A stretch of DNA of 34,932 nucleotides from Pseudobutyrivibrio sp. (GCA_024697025.1 JAILGH010000039.1:1-34932); one strand, 5' to 3'; positions 18,848-27,529 are shown, counted from the first letter of the stretch. Notes: generated from the sequence alone by a model not told the origin. Translations and numbers: made by a program.

Positions 18848-18900
18848 ATCGTCCTCCCGCTCTTTATAATCCGTTTAATTATAGCATAACAGACATTAAA

Positions 18901-18994
18901 AAACACCTAGTTACGCTAACAAGCCTAAGCATACCACGGAGCACTAACACGTGCACCTTAGGTACGCTAAGAGCTTGATAGCTACTAGGTGTTT
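18901..18994 (-). repeat. Structured intergenic element, copy D (may also act as terminator)
   Basis: The terminal stem is the longest of the family: AAACACCTAGT / ACTAGGTGTTT. Internally, on the minus strand, CAAGC pairs with GCTTG, AGCGTACC with GGTATGCT (one G-T), and GCAC-GTGTTA-GTGC forms the apex. On the minus strand the hairpin is followed by a run of six T, so this copy could end transcription after DUF1015 and lies 53 nt before the mscS-type gene. Confidence 0.87.
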
Positions 18995-19012
18995 AATAAA
19001 TCTTTTATGTTA

Positions 19013-20248
19013 TTAAATACGGTGTATAAATAATCCACTTCTGAGCTTTGGCTCAAACCATGTAGACTTTGGAGGCATAAGTAAGCCTGCGTCTGCCACG
19101 GCAAAAAGCTCATCTATGCTTGTAGGGTACATTGCAAATGCAACCTTGCAATCACTGTTGCAGCGACGCTCCAACTCCTCGAGGCCACGAATACCACCGA
19201 CAAAATCTATTCTAGAATCTGTCTTTGGATCTGCGATACCAAGAAGTGGCTCTAAAACCAAATTCTGAAGCAAGGAAACATCAAGTCCCTCAACTGGGTC
19301 ATCTGACTTGAGCTCTGGCTTAACCTGATAGAGATACCATGTGCCCTCAAGATACATTGACCACTGGCCCTTTTCCTTTGGACGAATTGGAGAATCAGAA
19401 GTCTCAACTATTGTTGCAACATTCTCCAGCTCCTCAAGCAACTCCTCTGGAGCGTGACCATTTAAATCCTTTACAACACGGTTGTAATCATAAATCTTAA
19501 GCTCCTCGTCTGGGAATAAAACCGAAAGGAAGAAGTTGAAATCCTCCTTGCCAGTGTATCCTGGATTTTCCTCGCGACGCTTGAAGCCCACCTTTACTGC
19601 ACTTGCAGCACGATGGTGACCATCTGCAATATAGATAGAATCCATCTCTGCAAAAGTAGAACTAATGAGAGCACTAGCCATCATATCCTGAATTATCCAG
19701 CAACGATGTCTGATGCCATCCTCAGCTGTAAAATCATACATTGGCTTGCGACTCTTAGCCTTGGCAACCACGCCAGAAATATGTGTGTTTGCTCTGTATG
19801 CTAAGAAAATTGGGCCAGTCTGAGCACTGCAGGTGTCAACGTGTCTGATTCTATCCTGCTCCTTGTCAGCTCTGGTATTTTCATGCTTTTTGATGACACC
19901 TGAAGCGTAATCATCGATTGAAGCACAAGCCACAATTCCTGTTTGAGTACGGCCATCCATAGTAAGCTCATACACATAATAGCAAGGCTTCTCATCCTGG
20001 ATGAATCTGCCCTCAGCAATCCATGAATCTAAAATCTCAGAAGCCTTTGCATAAACCTTGTCAGAATACATGTCTACATCTGGCTCAAAAGCGGTCTCAG
20101 GTCTATCTATTGCAAGAAAAGACTTTGGCTGCTCCTTAACCTTGGCATAGGCCTCCTGTCTGTTGTATACATCATAAGGAAGGGCTGCGATAACCGCAGC
20201 CTCTTCTTTTGTTGGTCGTATTGCTTTAAAAGGTAATACTTTAGCCAT
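19013..20248 (-). CDS. DUF1015 family protein linked to serine biosynthesis
   Basis: The biochemical role of this 411-residue protein is not established to my knowledge. Family hallmarks are FKAIRPTKE...ALPYDVYN at the start (8-29), KKHENTRADKEQDRIRH (120-136) and the ADGHHRAASA block (208-217). It forms an overlapping TAATG with serA, which itself overlaps serC in the same way, so three proteins are made from one transcript. No phosphoserine phosphatase gene is in the block. The DGHHR motif recalls the phosphate-handling motif of ParB/sulfiredoxin-fold proteins such as the serine kinase SerK, which makes a role with phosphoserine conceivable; that is inference. GGGTGG within the serA end serves as ribosome binding site. 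Confidence 0.9.
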   Translation of the reverse strand: MAKVLPFKAIRPTKEEAAVIAALPYDVYNRQEAYAKVKEQPKSFLAIDRPETAFEPDVDMYSDKVYAKASEILDSWIAEGRFIQDEKPCYYVYELTMDGRTQTGIVACASIDDYASGVIKKHENTRADKEQDRIRHVDTCSAQTGPIFLAYRANTHISGVVAKAKSRKPMYDFTAEDGIRHRCWIIQDMMASALISSTFAEMDSIYIADGHHRAASAVKVGFKRREENPGYTGKEDFNFFLSVLFPDEELKIYDYNRVVKDLNGHAPEELLEELENVATIVETSDSPIRPKEKGQWSMYLEGTWYLYQVKPELKSDDPVEGLDVSLLQNLVLEPLLGIADPKTDSRIDFVGGIRGLEELERRCNSDCKVAFAMYPTSIDELFAVADAGLLMPPKSTWFEPKLRSGLFIHRI

Positions 20249-21411
20249 TATTTTACCACCCTAACTTTTATAACTCCGTCAACCTTTGAAATCTCCTCAA
20301 TAACACTCTCAGAAGCTTTGTTAGCAAGATCAAGAAGAGTATAAGCATAATCTCCACGGCTCTTGTTAGTCATATCTTCTACGTTGATGTTAGCATTACC
20401 AAGAATTGTAGTGAATGATGCGATAAGACCAGCCTTATTCTTGTGAAGAATGGCTACACGAGCCTCTGTCTGGCAAACGCCCATATCACAATCTGGATAA
20501 TTTACTGAATGGCAAATATTACCATTTTCCATGTAATCCATTACTTCCTTAACAGCCATAACTGCACAGTTATCCTCAGCCTCCTCTGTAGAAGCACCAA
20601 GGTGTGGTGTACAGATAACACCTGGCTTGCCAGCTGTAGTAGGATTTGCAAAGTCAGTTACATAGTGACGAACCTTGCCTGCCTCGATAGCATCAACAAC
20701 AGCCTGCTCATCTACAAGAAGGTCACGAGCGAAGTTAAGGATTACAACACCCTTCTTCATCATCTGAACAGCTTCCTTGCTGATTAAGCCCTTTGTTGCA
20801 TCAAGAAGAGGAACGTGAACTGTAATGAAATCACACTCTCTGAAAATATCTTCGATATTAGTTACATGCTTTACGTTGCGAGATAAGTTCCAAGCAGCAT
20901 TTACTGAGATGTATGGATCGTAACCAAGTACTTCCATACCAAGGTGTGTTGCATCGTTAGCAACCTTTACACCGATAGCACCAAGTCCGATAACACCAAG
21001 CTTCTTGCCAGCAATTTCTGTACCAGCAAATGCCTTCTTAGCCTTTTCTGCTGTCTTACCGATGTTCTCGTCTTCTTTATTTTCAAGAACCCAGTCGATA
21101 CCGCCAACGATATCACGAGATGCAAGGAGCATACCTGCAAATACAAGTTCCTTAACACCGTTTGCATTAGCACCTGGTGTATTGAATACTACGATACCTG
21201 CCTCTGCACACTTATCAAGTGGAATATTGTTAACGCCGGCACCTGCACGAGCAACGCACTTTAAGTTGTCGCCAAGCTCAAGATCGTGCATAGCAGCTGA
21301 ACGAACTAAAGCTGCGTCTGCCTCGCCGATTGTCTCAACCTTTTTATAGTCTGTAGAGAAGTTTACAAGACCTTTATCTGAAATTGGATTTAAGCAATTA
21401 TAAGTAAACAT
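20248..21411 (-). CDS. serA: D-3-phosphoglycerate dehydrogenase with ACT domain
   Basis: The enzyme catalyses the first step of serine synthesis, oxidising 3-phosphoglycerate with NAD+. The 387-residue protein has substrate and nucleotide domains with the Rossmann loop GLGAIG (142-147), the catalytic-region arginine in NFARD (229) and histidine in TPHLGAST (270). A C-terminal ACT domain (about 318-387) usually senses serine. The start overlaps the serC stop (TAATG), with GAGGAGG just before it inside serC. DUF1015 overlaps the other end. Feedback control through the ACT domain is family knowledge. Confidence 0.96.
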   Translation of the reverse strand: MFTYNCLNPISDKGLVNFSTDYKKVETIGEADAALVRSAAMHDLELGDNLKCVARAGAGVNNIPLDKCAEAGIVVFNTPGANANGVKELVFAGMLLASRDIVGGIDWVLENKEDENIGKTAEKAKKAFAGTEIAGKKLGVIGLGAIGVKVANDATHLGMEVLGYDPYISVNAAWNLSRNVKHVTNIEDIFRECDFITVHVPLLDATKGLISKEAVQMMKKGVVILNFARDLLVDEQAVVDAIEAGKVRHYVTDFANPTTAGKPGVICTPHLGASTEEAEDNCAVMAVKEVMDYMENGNICHSVNYPDCDMGVCQTEARVAILHKNKAGLIASFTTILGNANINVEDMTNKSRGDYAYTLLDLANKASESVIEEISKVDGVIKVRVVK

Positions 21412-22493
21412 TATGCATTCTCCTCCTCAAACTTCTTCATGAACTCAACTAACTTCTCAACACCTTCGATTGGCATAGCGTTATAGATAGAAGCACGCAT
21501 ACCACCAACTGTTCTGTGACCCTTAAGGTTAACAAAACCAGCTGCAGTAGCTTCCTTTACGAACTTAGCATCAAGCTCTTCGTTACCTGTAACAAATGGT
21601 ACATTCATAAGTGAACGGTCTTCTTTTCTAACTGTACCCTTGAAAAGCTTTGAAGAATCAAGATAATCATATAAAATCTTAGCCTTCTTCTCATTGAGGT
21701 CCTTCATAGCCTCAAGACCACCGTTCTTAAGGAGCCACTTGAATACCTTGCCACAGATGTAGATTGTGTAGCATGGAGGTGTGTTGTAAAGACTGTCATT
21801 GTCTGCCTGAGTCTTGTACTTAAGCATTGTAGGAGTTCCCTCGAGAACATCATCTCTGATAAGGTCCTCACGGATAATTACGATAACCATACCTGCTGGT
21901 CCAACGTTCTTCTGAACACCGCCATAGATTACAGCATACTTGCTTACATCAACTGGCTCTGAAAGGAAGCATGAGCTAACGTCTGCTACCAGATCCTTGC
22001 CCTTTGTGTTTGGAAGTGTCTTGAACTTTGTACCGTAAATTGTGTTGTTCTCACAGATATATACATAATCCATATCATCAGTGATAGGTAAATCTGAGCA
22101 ATCTGGAATGTATGAGAATGTCTCATCTGCTGAAGAAGCAAGCTCTACAGCCTCACCATACATCTTTGCTTCCTGGAATGCCTTCTTTGCCCACTGACCA
22201 GTAACAATGTAACCAGCCTTCTTATTCTTCATAAGGTTCATTGGAATTGCTGCAAACTGCTGGCTTGCTCCACCCTGAAGGAAAAGAACCTTGTAGTTAT
22301 CAGGAATATTCATAAGCTTTCTGATGTCTGCCTCTGCGTCCTTGATGATTTCATCAAAAACCTTTGAACGGTGGCTCATCTCCATAACTGACATGCCAGA
22401 GCCCTTGTAATCAAGCATCTCATCTGCTGCTTCCTTAAGAACCTCCTCTGGTAATACTGCTGGTCCTGCACTAAAATTGTAAACTCTACTCAT
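21411..22493 (-). CDS. serC: Phosphoserine aminotransferase
   Basis: This PLP enzyme converts 3-phosphohydroxypyruvate and glutamate to phosphoserine. The 360-residue protein begins RVYNFSAGPAVLPEEVL, the family signature, and has the PLP lysine in GGVQKNVGPAG (K195). Conserved QGGASQQF (73-80) and the C-terminal GHRTVGGMRASIYN are present. AAAGGAG precedes the ATG. It follows ilvB by about 40 nt and leads the tightly overlapped serC-serA-DUF1015 set. Confidence 0.97.
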   Translation of the reverse strand: MSRVYNFSAGPAVLPEEVLKEAADEMLDYKGSGMSVMEMSHRSKVFDEIIKDAEADIRKLMNIPDNYKVLFLQGGASQQFAAIPMNLMKNKKAGYIVTGQWAKKAFQEAKMYGEAVELASSADETFSYIPDCSDLPITDDMDYVYICENNTIYGTKFKTLPNTKGKDLVADVSSCFLSEPVDVSKYAVIYGGVQKNVGPAGMVIVIIREDLIRDDVLEGTPTMLKYKTQADNDSLYNTPPCYTIYICGKVFKWLLKNGGLEAMKDLNEKKAKILYDYLDSSKLFKGTVRKEDRSLMNVPFVTGNEELDAKFVKEATAAGFVNLKGHRTVGGMRASIYNAMPIEGVEKLVEFMKKFEEENA

Positions 22494-22533
22494 TACTCTT
22501 AATCTCCTTTTTAAGCTACATGTAATCTAGGAA

Positions 22534-24204
22534 TTAATCTTCCACGAAAAACTCATTAATAGGTGCTCCTGGTGCTACCATTGGCCATACCTTGTCATCA
22601 CTACCTATGATACAGTCAATAAGCACAGGCTTCTCGGATCGAAGTGCCTCCGATAACACTTTGGCAAACTCCTCTTTGGTTGTTACTCTGTAGCCTGTAA
22701 CACCCATTGCCTCAGCCAACTTGACAAAGTCTACTCCATCGTCAAGTACAGTTGCGGAATAGCGCTTCTCGTAAAATAATGTCTGCCACTGTCTAACCAT
22801 TCCGAGCACGTGGTTGTTAATAACTATTTCAATGATTGGCAATTTCTCGCGGCTTGCGGTTGCCAACTCATTCATGTTCATTCTAAAGCAGCCATCACCT
22901 GCAAAGTTGATAACTGTCTTGTCTGGATTACCTGTCTTGGCACCGATTGCTGCTCCAAGACCGTATCCCATTGTTCCAAGACCGCCTGAAGTAAGTAACT
23001 GATGAGGCTTCTTGTACTTGTAGAACTGAGCAGCCCACATCTGATGCTGTCCTACCTCAGTAGTGATAATTGCATCACCCTTAGTCTGACGGTATGTCTC
23101 CTGAACGATATACTGTCCAGAAAGACCATTCTCAGGAACCTTAAGTGGGTTGGCATTAGAAATCTCCAAAACATGCTCCAACCATGAAGCGTGCTCCTTT
23201 TGCTCTAACATCTTGTTGATTCTAGAAAGGATTTCCTTGACGTCTCCAATAATTGCATGGTCAGTCATGATATTTTTGTTAATCTCAGCTGGGTCTACAT
23301 CAAACTGAAGAACCTTTGCCTTGCTAGCAAACTTAGCTGGATTACCAAGAACTCTATCAGAAAATCTTGTTCCCACTGCAATAAGCAAATCACACTCAGA
23401 AACTGCCAAGTTGGATGCCTTGGTACCATGCATACCAAGCATTCCGATATATTTGTCATCCTTGCCGCTGTATGCGCCCTTGCCCATGAGAGTATCACAA
23501 ACAGGTGCATCTACAAGGTCTACAAACTTCTTAAGCTCTTTGGATGCCCCAGAAAGAACTGCACCACCACCTACAAAAATCACTGGCTTCTTAGCTTTAT
23601 CGATGAGCTTGATTGCCTTTTTAATTCCGTCCTCAGTAATGTCCTTTTTAACTCTACCTGTTGGAATTGGCTTGATTGGCATGTACTCATACTTATTGTT
23701 AGGTGCTGTAACATCCTTTGGCACATCGATAAGTACTGGGCCTGGTCTGCCTGTCTGAGCAATCATAAAGGCACGACGGATTGTATCAGCCAAATCCTTG
23801 ATATCCTTTACGATGAAATTGTGCTTTGTGATAGGCATTGTGATACCAGTGATATCAATCTCCTGGAAAGAATCCTTACCTAAAAGAGGAACTGTTACAT
23901 TACATGTAATTGCAATCATTGGAACTGAATCCATATGTGCTGTTGCAATACCTGTCACAAGATTAGTTGCACCAGGGCCCGATGTGGCAAAACATACGCC
24001 CACCTTGCCAGTTGATCTTGCATAACCATCCGCAGCGTGGCTTGCGCCCTGCTCATGGCTAGTAAGAACATGGTGAATCTCATCCTTGTGCTTGTAAAGT
24101 TCGTCGTAAAGATTGAGGATGGCACCGCCTGGATAACCAAACACTGTGTCAACGCCTTGCTCTTTCAAGCACTCAATAATAATCTCTGAACCGCTTAATA
24201 ACAT
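22534..24204 (-). CDS. ilvB: Acetolactate synthase large (catalytic) subunit
   Basis: The ThDP enzyme condenses two pyruvates to acetolactate, or pyruvate with 2-oxobutyrate, at the entry to valine, leucine and isoleucine synthesis. The 556-residue protein carries the catalytic glutamate in SHEQGASH (E51), a central FAD-type domain and the ThDP motif GDGCFRMN...NN. No gene for the small regulatory subunit (IlvN) lies next to it. The ribosome binding site is weak (AAAGGC), and a compact hairpin ends 24 nt before the start. ilvD is upstream and serC downstream. Confidence 0.95.
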   Translation of the reverse strand: MLLSGSEIIIECLKEQGVDTVFGYPGGAILNLYDELYKHKDEIHHVLTSHEQGASHAADGYARSTGKVGVCFATSGPGATNLVTGIATAHMDSVPMIAITCNVTVPLLGKDSFQEIDITGITMPITKHNFIVKDIKDLADTIRRAFMIAQTGRPGPVLIDVPKDVTAPNNKYEYMPIKPIPTGRVKKDITEDGIKKAIKLIDKAKKPVIFVGGGAVLSGASKELKKFVDLVDAPVCDTLMGKGAYSGKDDKYIGMLGMHGTKASNLAVSECDLLIAVGTRFSDRVLGNPAKFASKAKVLQFDVDPAEINKNIMTDHAIIGDVKEILSRINKMLEQKEHASWLEHVLEISNANPLKVPENGLSGQYIVQETYRQTKGDAIITTEVGQHQMWAAQFYKYKKPHQLLTSGGLGTMGYGLGAAIGAKTGNPDKTVINFAGDGCFRMNMNELATASREKLPIIEIVINNHVLGMVRQWQTLFYEKRYSATVLDDGVDFVKLAEAMGVTGYRVTTKEEFAKVLSEALRSEKPVLIDCIIGSDDKVWPMVAPGAPINEFFVED

Positions 24205-24228
24205 AAACTCTTTGCCTTTCTATTTTTT

Positions 24229-24274
24229 CCGCCCGTTACGTTCTCATCTATGAGCTTGTAGCCGTAACCAGCGG
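24229..24274 (-). repeat. Compact hairpin before ilvB, possible short relative (copy H) of the structured element
   Basis: On the minus strand CCGC/GCGG, GTTACG/CGTAAC and CTCAT/ATGAG stack into a 46-nt hairpin with the internal segment GCTACAAGCTC. It shares GTTACG and GAGCTTG-TAGC with the larger copies, but the middle is missing. It ends 24 nt before ilvB and begins 2 nt after the ilvD stop codon. Confidence 0.6.
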
Positions 24275-24275
24275 A

Positions 24276-25946
24276 TTAAAGTTCTGGAGTGCGTAAAATC
24301 GCACCACGGTTACCAGATGTAACCTGGGCTGCATATCTGCGAAGGTAACCTGTTGTAACCTTTGGCTCACGTGGCTGCCATTTAGCCTTACGAGCTGCAA
24401 GCTCCTCATCAGATACCTTTAAAGTCATTGTATAGTTTGGAATATCAATTGCGATAATGTCGCCTTCTTCAACAAGAGCAATTGGACCGCCTACTGCTGC
24501 CTCTGGAGAAACATGTCCTATTGAAGCGCCACGGCTTGCTCCTGAGAAACGACCATCTGTAATAAGTGCAACTGACGAACCAAGTCCCATACCAGCAATT
24601 GCTGATGTAGGATTGAGCATCTCTCTCATACCTGGACCACCCTTAGGGCCTTCATAGCGAATGACAACAACATCGCCTGGAACAATCTTGCCGCCCTTGA
24701 TAGCTGCAATAGCATCCTCTTCGCTATCAAATACTCTTGCTGGACCTTCGTGAACAAGCATCTCTGGAACAACAGCACTTCTCTTAACAACAGAGCCGTC
24801 TGGTGCAAGGTTTCCCTTAAGGACTGCAAGTCCACCTGTCTTTGTATATGGATTATCCACTGGTCTGATAACCTCTGGATTTCTGTTAACTGCATTTGCA
24901 ATATTCTCACCAACAGTCTTGCCTGTAACTGTCATGCAATCTGTGTTGAGAAGTCCGATGTCTGCAAGTTCTTTCATAACTGCCCAAACACCGCCAGCCT
25001 CGTTAAGGTCTTCCATGTACGTAGGACCTGCTGGAGCAAGGTGACAAAGATTTGGAGTCTTTTCAGAAATAGGATTTGCAAACTCGATATCAAAATCAAA
25101 GCCAATCTCGTGGGCAATAGCTGGTAGATGAAGCATTGAGTTAGTTGAACAGCCAAGCGCCATATCAACTGTAAGAGCATTTAAAACAGCCTCTTTTGTC
25201 ATAATCTGACGAGCTGTGATGCCCTTGTTATACATATCCATAACAGCCATACCAGCATGCTTTGCAAGACGAATACGCTCTGAGTATACAGCTGGGATTG
25301 TACCGTTGCCTCTAAGTCCCATACCAAGTGCCTCTGTAAGACAGTTCATGGAATTGGCTGTGTACATACCTGAACAGCTACCGCACGTAGGGCAAACATT
25401 TTCAACAAAGTTCTCTACCTCATCCTCTGTCATGTTGCCTGCTGCGTGAGCACCAACTGCCTCAAACATAGATGAAAGTGAACGCTTCTGACCGCCAACG
25501 TGACCTGCAAGCATAGGACCGCCTGATACAAATACTGTAGGTAAATCAAGGCGAGCTGCTGCCATCAAAAGACCTGGTACATTCTTATCACAGTTTGGCA
25601 CCATAACAAGAGCATCAAACTGATGTGCAAGTGCCATACACTCTGTAGAATCAGCAATCAAATCTCTTGTGACAAGAGAATATTTCATACCAATATGTCC
25701 CATTGCAATACCGTCACAAACAGCAATTGCTGGGAACACTACTGGAACACCGCCTGCCTCGGCAACTCCAAGCTTAACCGCATCAACAATCTTGTCGATA
25801 TTCATATGACCTGGCACGATTTCGTTGTACGAAGATACGATGCCGACCATTGGCTTTTTCATTTCCTCAGGAGTGAATCCCAAGGCATTAAACAAAGAAC
25901 GTGCTGGGGCTTGCTGCATACCAGCTCTTGCATTATCACTTCTCAT
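24276..25946 (-). CDS. ilvD: Dihydroxy-acid dehydratase
   Basis: This iron-sulfur enzyme dehydrates dihydroxyisovalerate and dihydroxymethylvalerate in branched-chain amino acid synthesis. The 556-residue length is normal. Cysteines expected to hold the cluster are seen in NCDKNVPG (C119) and CPTCGSCSG (185-193), and the conserved DGRFSGAS and GHVSPEA motifs lie near the C-terminus. AAGGAG precedes the ATG, and copy E of the structured element ends 27 nt before the start. leuB is upstream across a 394-nt gap and ilvB downstream. Confidence 0.97.
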   Translation of the reverse strand: MRSDNARAGMQQAPARSLFNALGFTPEEMKKPMVGIVSSYNEIVPGHMNIDKIVDAVKLGVAEAGGVPVVFPAIAVCDGIAMGHIGMKYSLVTRDLIADSTECMALAHQFDALVMVPNCDKNVPGLLMAAARLDLPTVFVSGGPMLAGHVGGQKRSLSSMFEAVGAHAAGNMTEDEVENFVENVCPTCGSCSGMYTANSMNCLTEALGMGLRGNGTIPAVYSERIRLAKHAGMAVMDMYNKGITARQIMTKEAVLNALTVDMALGCSTNSMLHLPAIAHEIGFDFDIEFANPISEKTPNLCHLAPAGPTYMEDLNEAGGVWAVMKELADIGLLNTDCMTVTGKTVGENIANAVNRNPEVIRPVDNPYTKTGGLAVLKGNLAPDGSVVKRSAVVPEMLVHEGPARVFDSEEDAIAAIKGGKIVPGDVVVIRYEGPKGGPGMREMLNPTSAIAGMGLGSSVALITDGRFSGASRGASIGHVSPEAAVGGPIALVEEGDIIAIDIPNYTMTLKVSDEELAARKAKWQPREPKVTTGYLRRYAAQVTSGNRGAILRTPEL

Positions 25947-25973
25947 TTCCTTACTCCTTTTTAAATATAGTCC

Positions 25974-26059
25974 GTCTGTTACGCTCTCAAGCCTAAGATA
26001 TTGTTCCGCTCGACTAACACGTCTCGCTTCACAACACTTAGAGCTTGATAGCTACAGAC
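25974..26059 (-). repeat. Structured intergenic element, copy E
   Basis: Terminal stems are GTCTGT / ACAGAC. On the minus strand TCAAGC pairs with GCTTGA, CTAAG with CTTAG, TGTTGT with ACAATA, and GAC-GTGTTA-GTC forms the apex. It ends 27 nt before ilvD. It is the first of three successive copies or part-copies in the ilvD-leuB gap. Confidence 0.87.
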
Positions 26060-26148
26060 TCATCAAAATTAATAAAATTCAATATAAATCTGCCAATTAA
26101 CAACTCTAACCCTTATAGCTGGTTATGCGGCCAGCCTGGGGTGGTGGC
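26054..26148. repeat. 95-nt direct repeat, copy 1
   Basis: This stretch matches 26230-26324 at about 90 percent, with two compensating single-base indels. It begins inside the right arm of copy E and ends in the left arm of copy F. The repeat period is 176 nt. Confidence 0.85.
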
Positions 26149-26206
26149 GCTACAGAAACTAACACGTCTACTTAGACAACACATAGAGATTGTCATGCTA
26201 CTGGCT
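26117..26206 (-). repeat. Structured intergenic element, divergent copy F
   Basis: Its right half (ACTAACACGT through TAGAGATTGTC and GCTAC) matches copies A and B. Its left half, GCTGGTTATGCGGCCAGCC with a GGGGTGGTGG stretch, matches only copy G. The ends AGCTGGT and ACTGGCT pair with two G-T pairs, but the inner stems do not match. It looks like a chimera of two elements. Confidence 0.6.
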
Positions 26207-26229
26207 AATATAATTAATTTCCAGCGTTA

Positions 26230-26324
26230 ACAGACTCATCTAATTAATAAAATTCAATATAAAACTACCAATTGACAACTATAACACCTTATAGCTGGTT
26301 ATGCAGCCAGTCTGGGGTGGTGGC
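26230..26324. repeat. 95-nt direct repeat, copy 2
   Basis: Second copy of the 26054-26148 segment, ending 16 nt before the end of leuB. About eight substitutions separate the two copies, so the duplication is not recent or the copies diverge freely. Confidence 0.85.
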
Positions 26325-26331
26325 ATTATGT
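26293..26331 (-). repeat. Half element (copy G), left arm only
   Basis: AGCTGGTTATGC, CCAGTCT and GGGGTGGTGGC repeat the left arm of copy F, but no right arm follows. leuB ends 10 nt further on. The arm can form its own short hairpin (CTGG / CCAG). Confidence 0.55.
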
Positions 26332-26340
26332 GGCAGGCTA

Positions 26341-27441
26341 TTACAATCTCTCTACGATTAGGTCGCCCATGGCTGCTGTGCCCACCTGAGTTACGCTGGC
26401 GCGCTTGTCTGCCTCCTGTGGCATGATGTCGATTGTGCGGTAACCATCAGCAAGTACCTTTTTCACTGCTGCTTCAATTGAAGAAGCCTCAGCATCCAAG
26501 TCGAAGCTGTAGCGAAGCATCATTGCTGCAGAAAGAATTGTAGCGATTGGGTTGGCAATACCCTGGCCTGCAATATCTGGTGCGCTACCGCCTGATGGCT
26601 CGTAAAGACCAAACTTAGTATCATTTAATGATGCTGATGAAAGCATTCCGATTGAACCGGTAACCATTGATGCCTCATCTGATAAAATATCGCCAAACAT
26701 GTTCTCTGTAAGGATTACATCGAACTGTCTTGGATTCTTAACTAACTGCATTGCACAGTTGTCCACAAGCATGTGCTCGTACTCAACCTCTGGATAATCC
26801 TTTGCGACTTCCTCCACAATCTTTCTCCAAAGTCGAGAGCTATCAAGGACGTTAGCCTTGTCTACGCTTGTAACCTTCTTGCGACGCTTCATTGCAATAT
26901 CAAAGCCTCGCTTTGCAATTCTGCGAATCTCTGTCTCTGAATATGTGAGGGAATCTCTAGCAACAAGCTGTCCATCCTCCTCTTTAGTTGAGCGCTCGCC
27001 AAAGTATAAACCACCTGTAAGCTCACGCATAATCATCATATCAAAACCGTCGCCGATAATATCGTCTCTAAGAGGGCATGCCTCCTTGAGCTCGTTGTAT
27101 AAATATGCTGGACGCAAGTTTGCGAATAGATTAAGGCTCTTGCGAAGCTTAAGCAGGCCTGCCTCTGGACGCTTATCTGCTGGAAGCTTGTACCAAGGAC
27201 TTGTAGAAGTGTTGCCACCTATTGAACCCATAAGTACAGCATCTGATGAAAGTGCCGCCTGAATTGCCTCATCTGTAAGAGGCTCACCAGTCGCATCAAT
27301 TGAACATCCGCCCATAAGAATCTGAGTATAATTAAAACTGTGTCCGAACTTTGCTCCTATCGCATCCAGAACCTTCATAGCCTCTGTTACGATTTCAGGG
27401 CCGATTCCATCACCCTTTATTACGCCAACATTAAAATTCAT
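26341..27441 (-). CDS. leuB: 3-isopropylmalate dehydrogenase
   Basis: The enzyme oxidatively decarboxylates 3-isopropylmalate in leucine synthesis, using NAD+ and a divalent metal. The 366-residue protein shows GDGIGPEIV near the start (10-18), the YFGER block with its conserved arginine, and the metal/substrate signature LTENMFGDILSDEASMVTGSIGM. AGGAAGG precedes the ATG. No leuA, leuC or leuD is present in the window. It is the first gene of the amino-acid block and has its own predicted promoter at 27550-27578. Confidence 0.97.
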   Translation of the reverse strand: MNFNVGVIKGDGIGPEIVTEAMKVLDAIGAKFGHSFNYTQILMGGCSIDATGEPLTDEAIQAALSSDAVLMGSIGGNTSTSPWYKLPADKRPEAGLLKLRKSLNLFANLRPAYLYNELKEACPLRDDIIGDGFDMMIMRELTGGLYFGERSTKEEDGQLVARDSLTYSETEIRRIAKRGFDIAMKRRKKVTSVDKANVLDSSRLWRKIVEEVAKDYPEVEYEHMLVDNCAMQLVKNPRQFDVILTENMFGDILSDEASMVTGSIGMLSSASLNDTKFGLYEPSGGSAPDIAGQGIANPIATILSAAMMLRYSFDLDAEASSIEAAVKKVLADGYRTIDIMPQEADKRASVTQVGTAAMGDLIVERL

Positions 27442-27481
27442 TTACTTGACCTTCCTATACATGGTACTATTCGTAGGTAAC

Positions 27482-27529
27482 AGGCTAGTACACAGGCTTT
27501 TGCAAAAATGCACAGACCTATACTAGGCT
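27482..27529 (-). promoter_or_regulatory. Hairpin in the leuB leader
   Basis: AGGCTAGTA and TACTAGGCT pair (8 of 9) around a 30-nt interior, 41 nt before the leuB start. No T-box signature, leader peptide or following T-run was found, so an attenuator role is only possible. Confidence 0.4.

Noticed and set aside
26130-26324. GGGGTGGTGG stretches as T-box fragments
   Set aside because: They are on the strand opposite to the nearby genes and lack the rest of the T-box consensus; they belong to arms of the repeated element.
26375-26395. GTTACGCT match inside leuB as an element arm
   Set aside because: It lies in conserved coding sequence (SVTQ codons) and lacks the rest of the arm.
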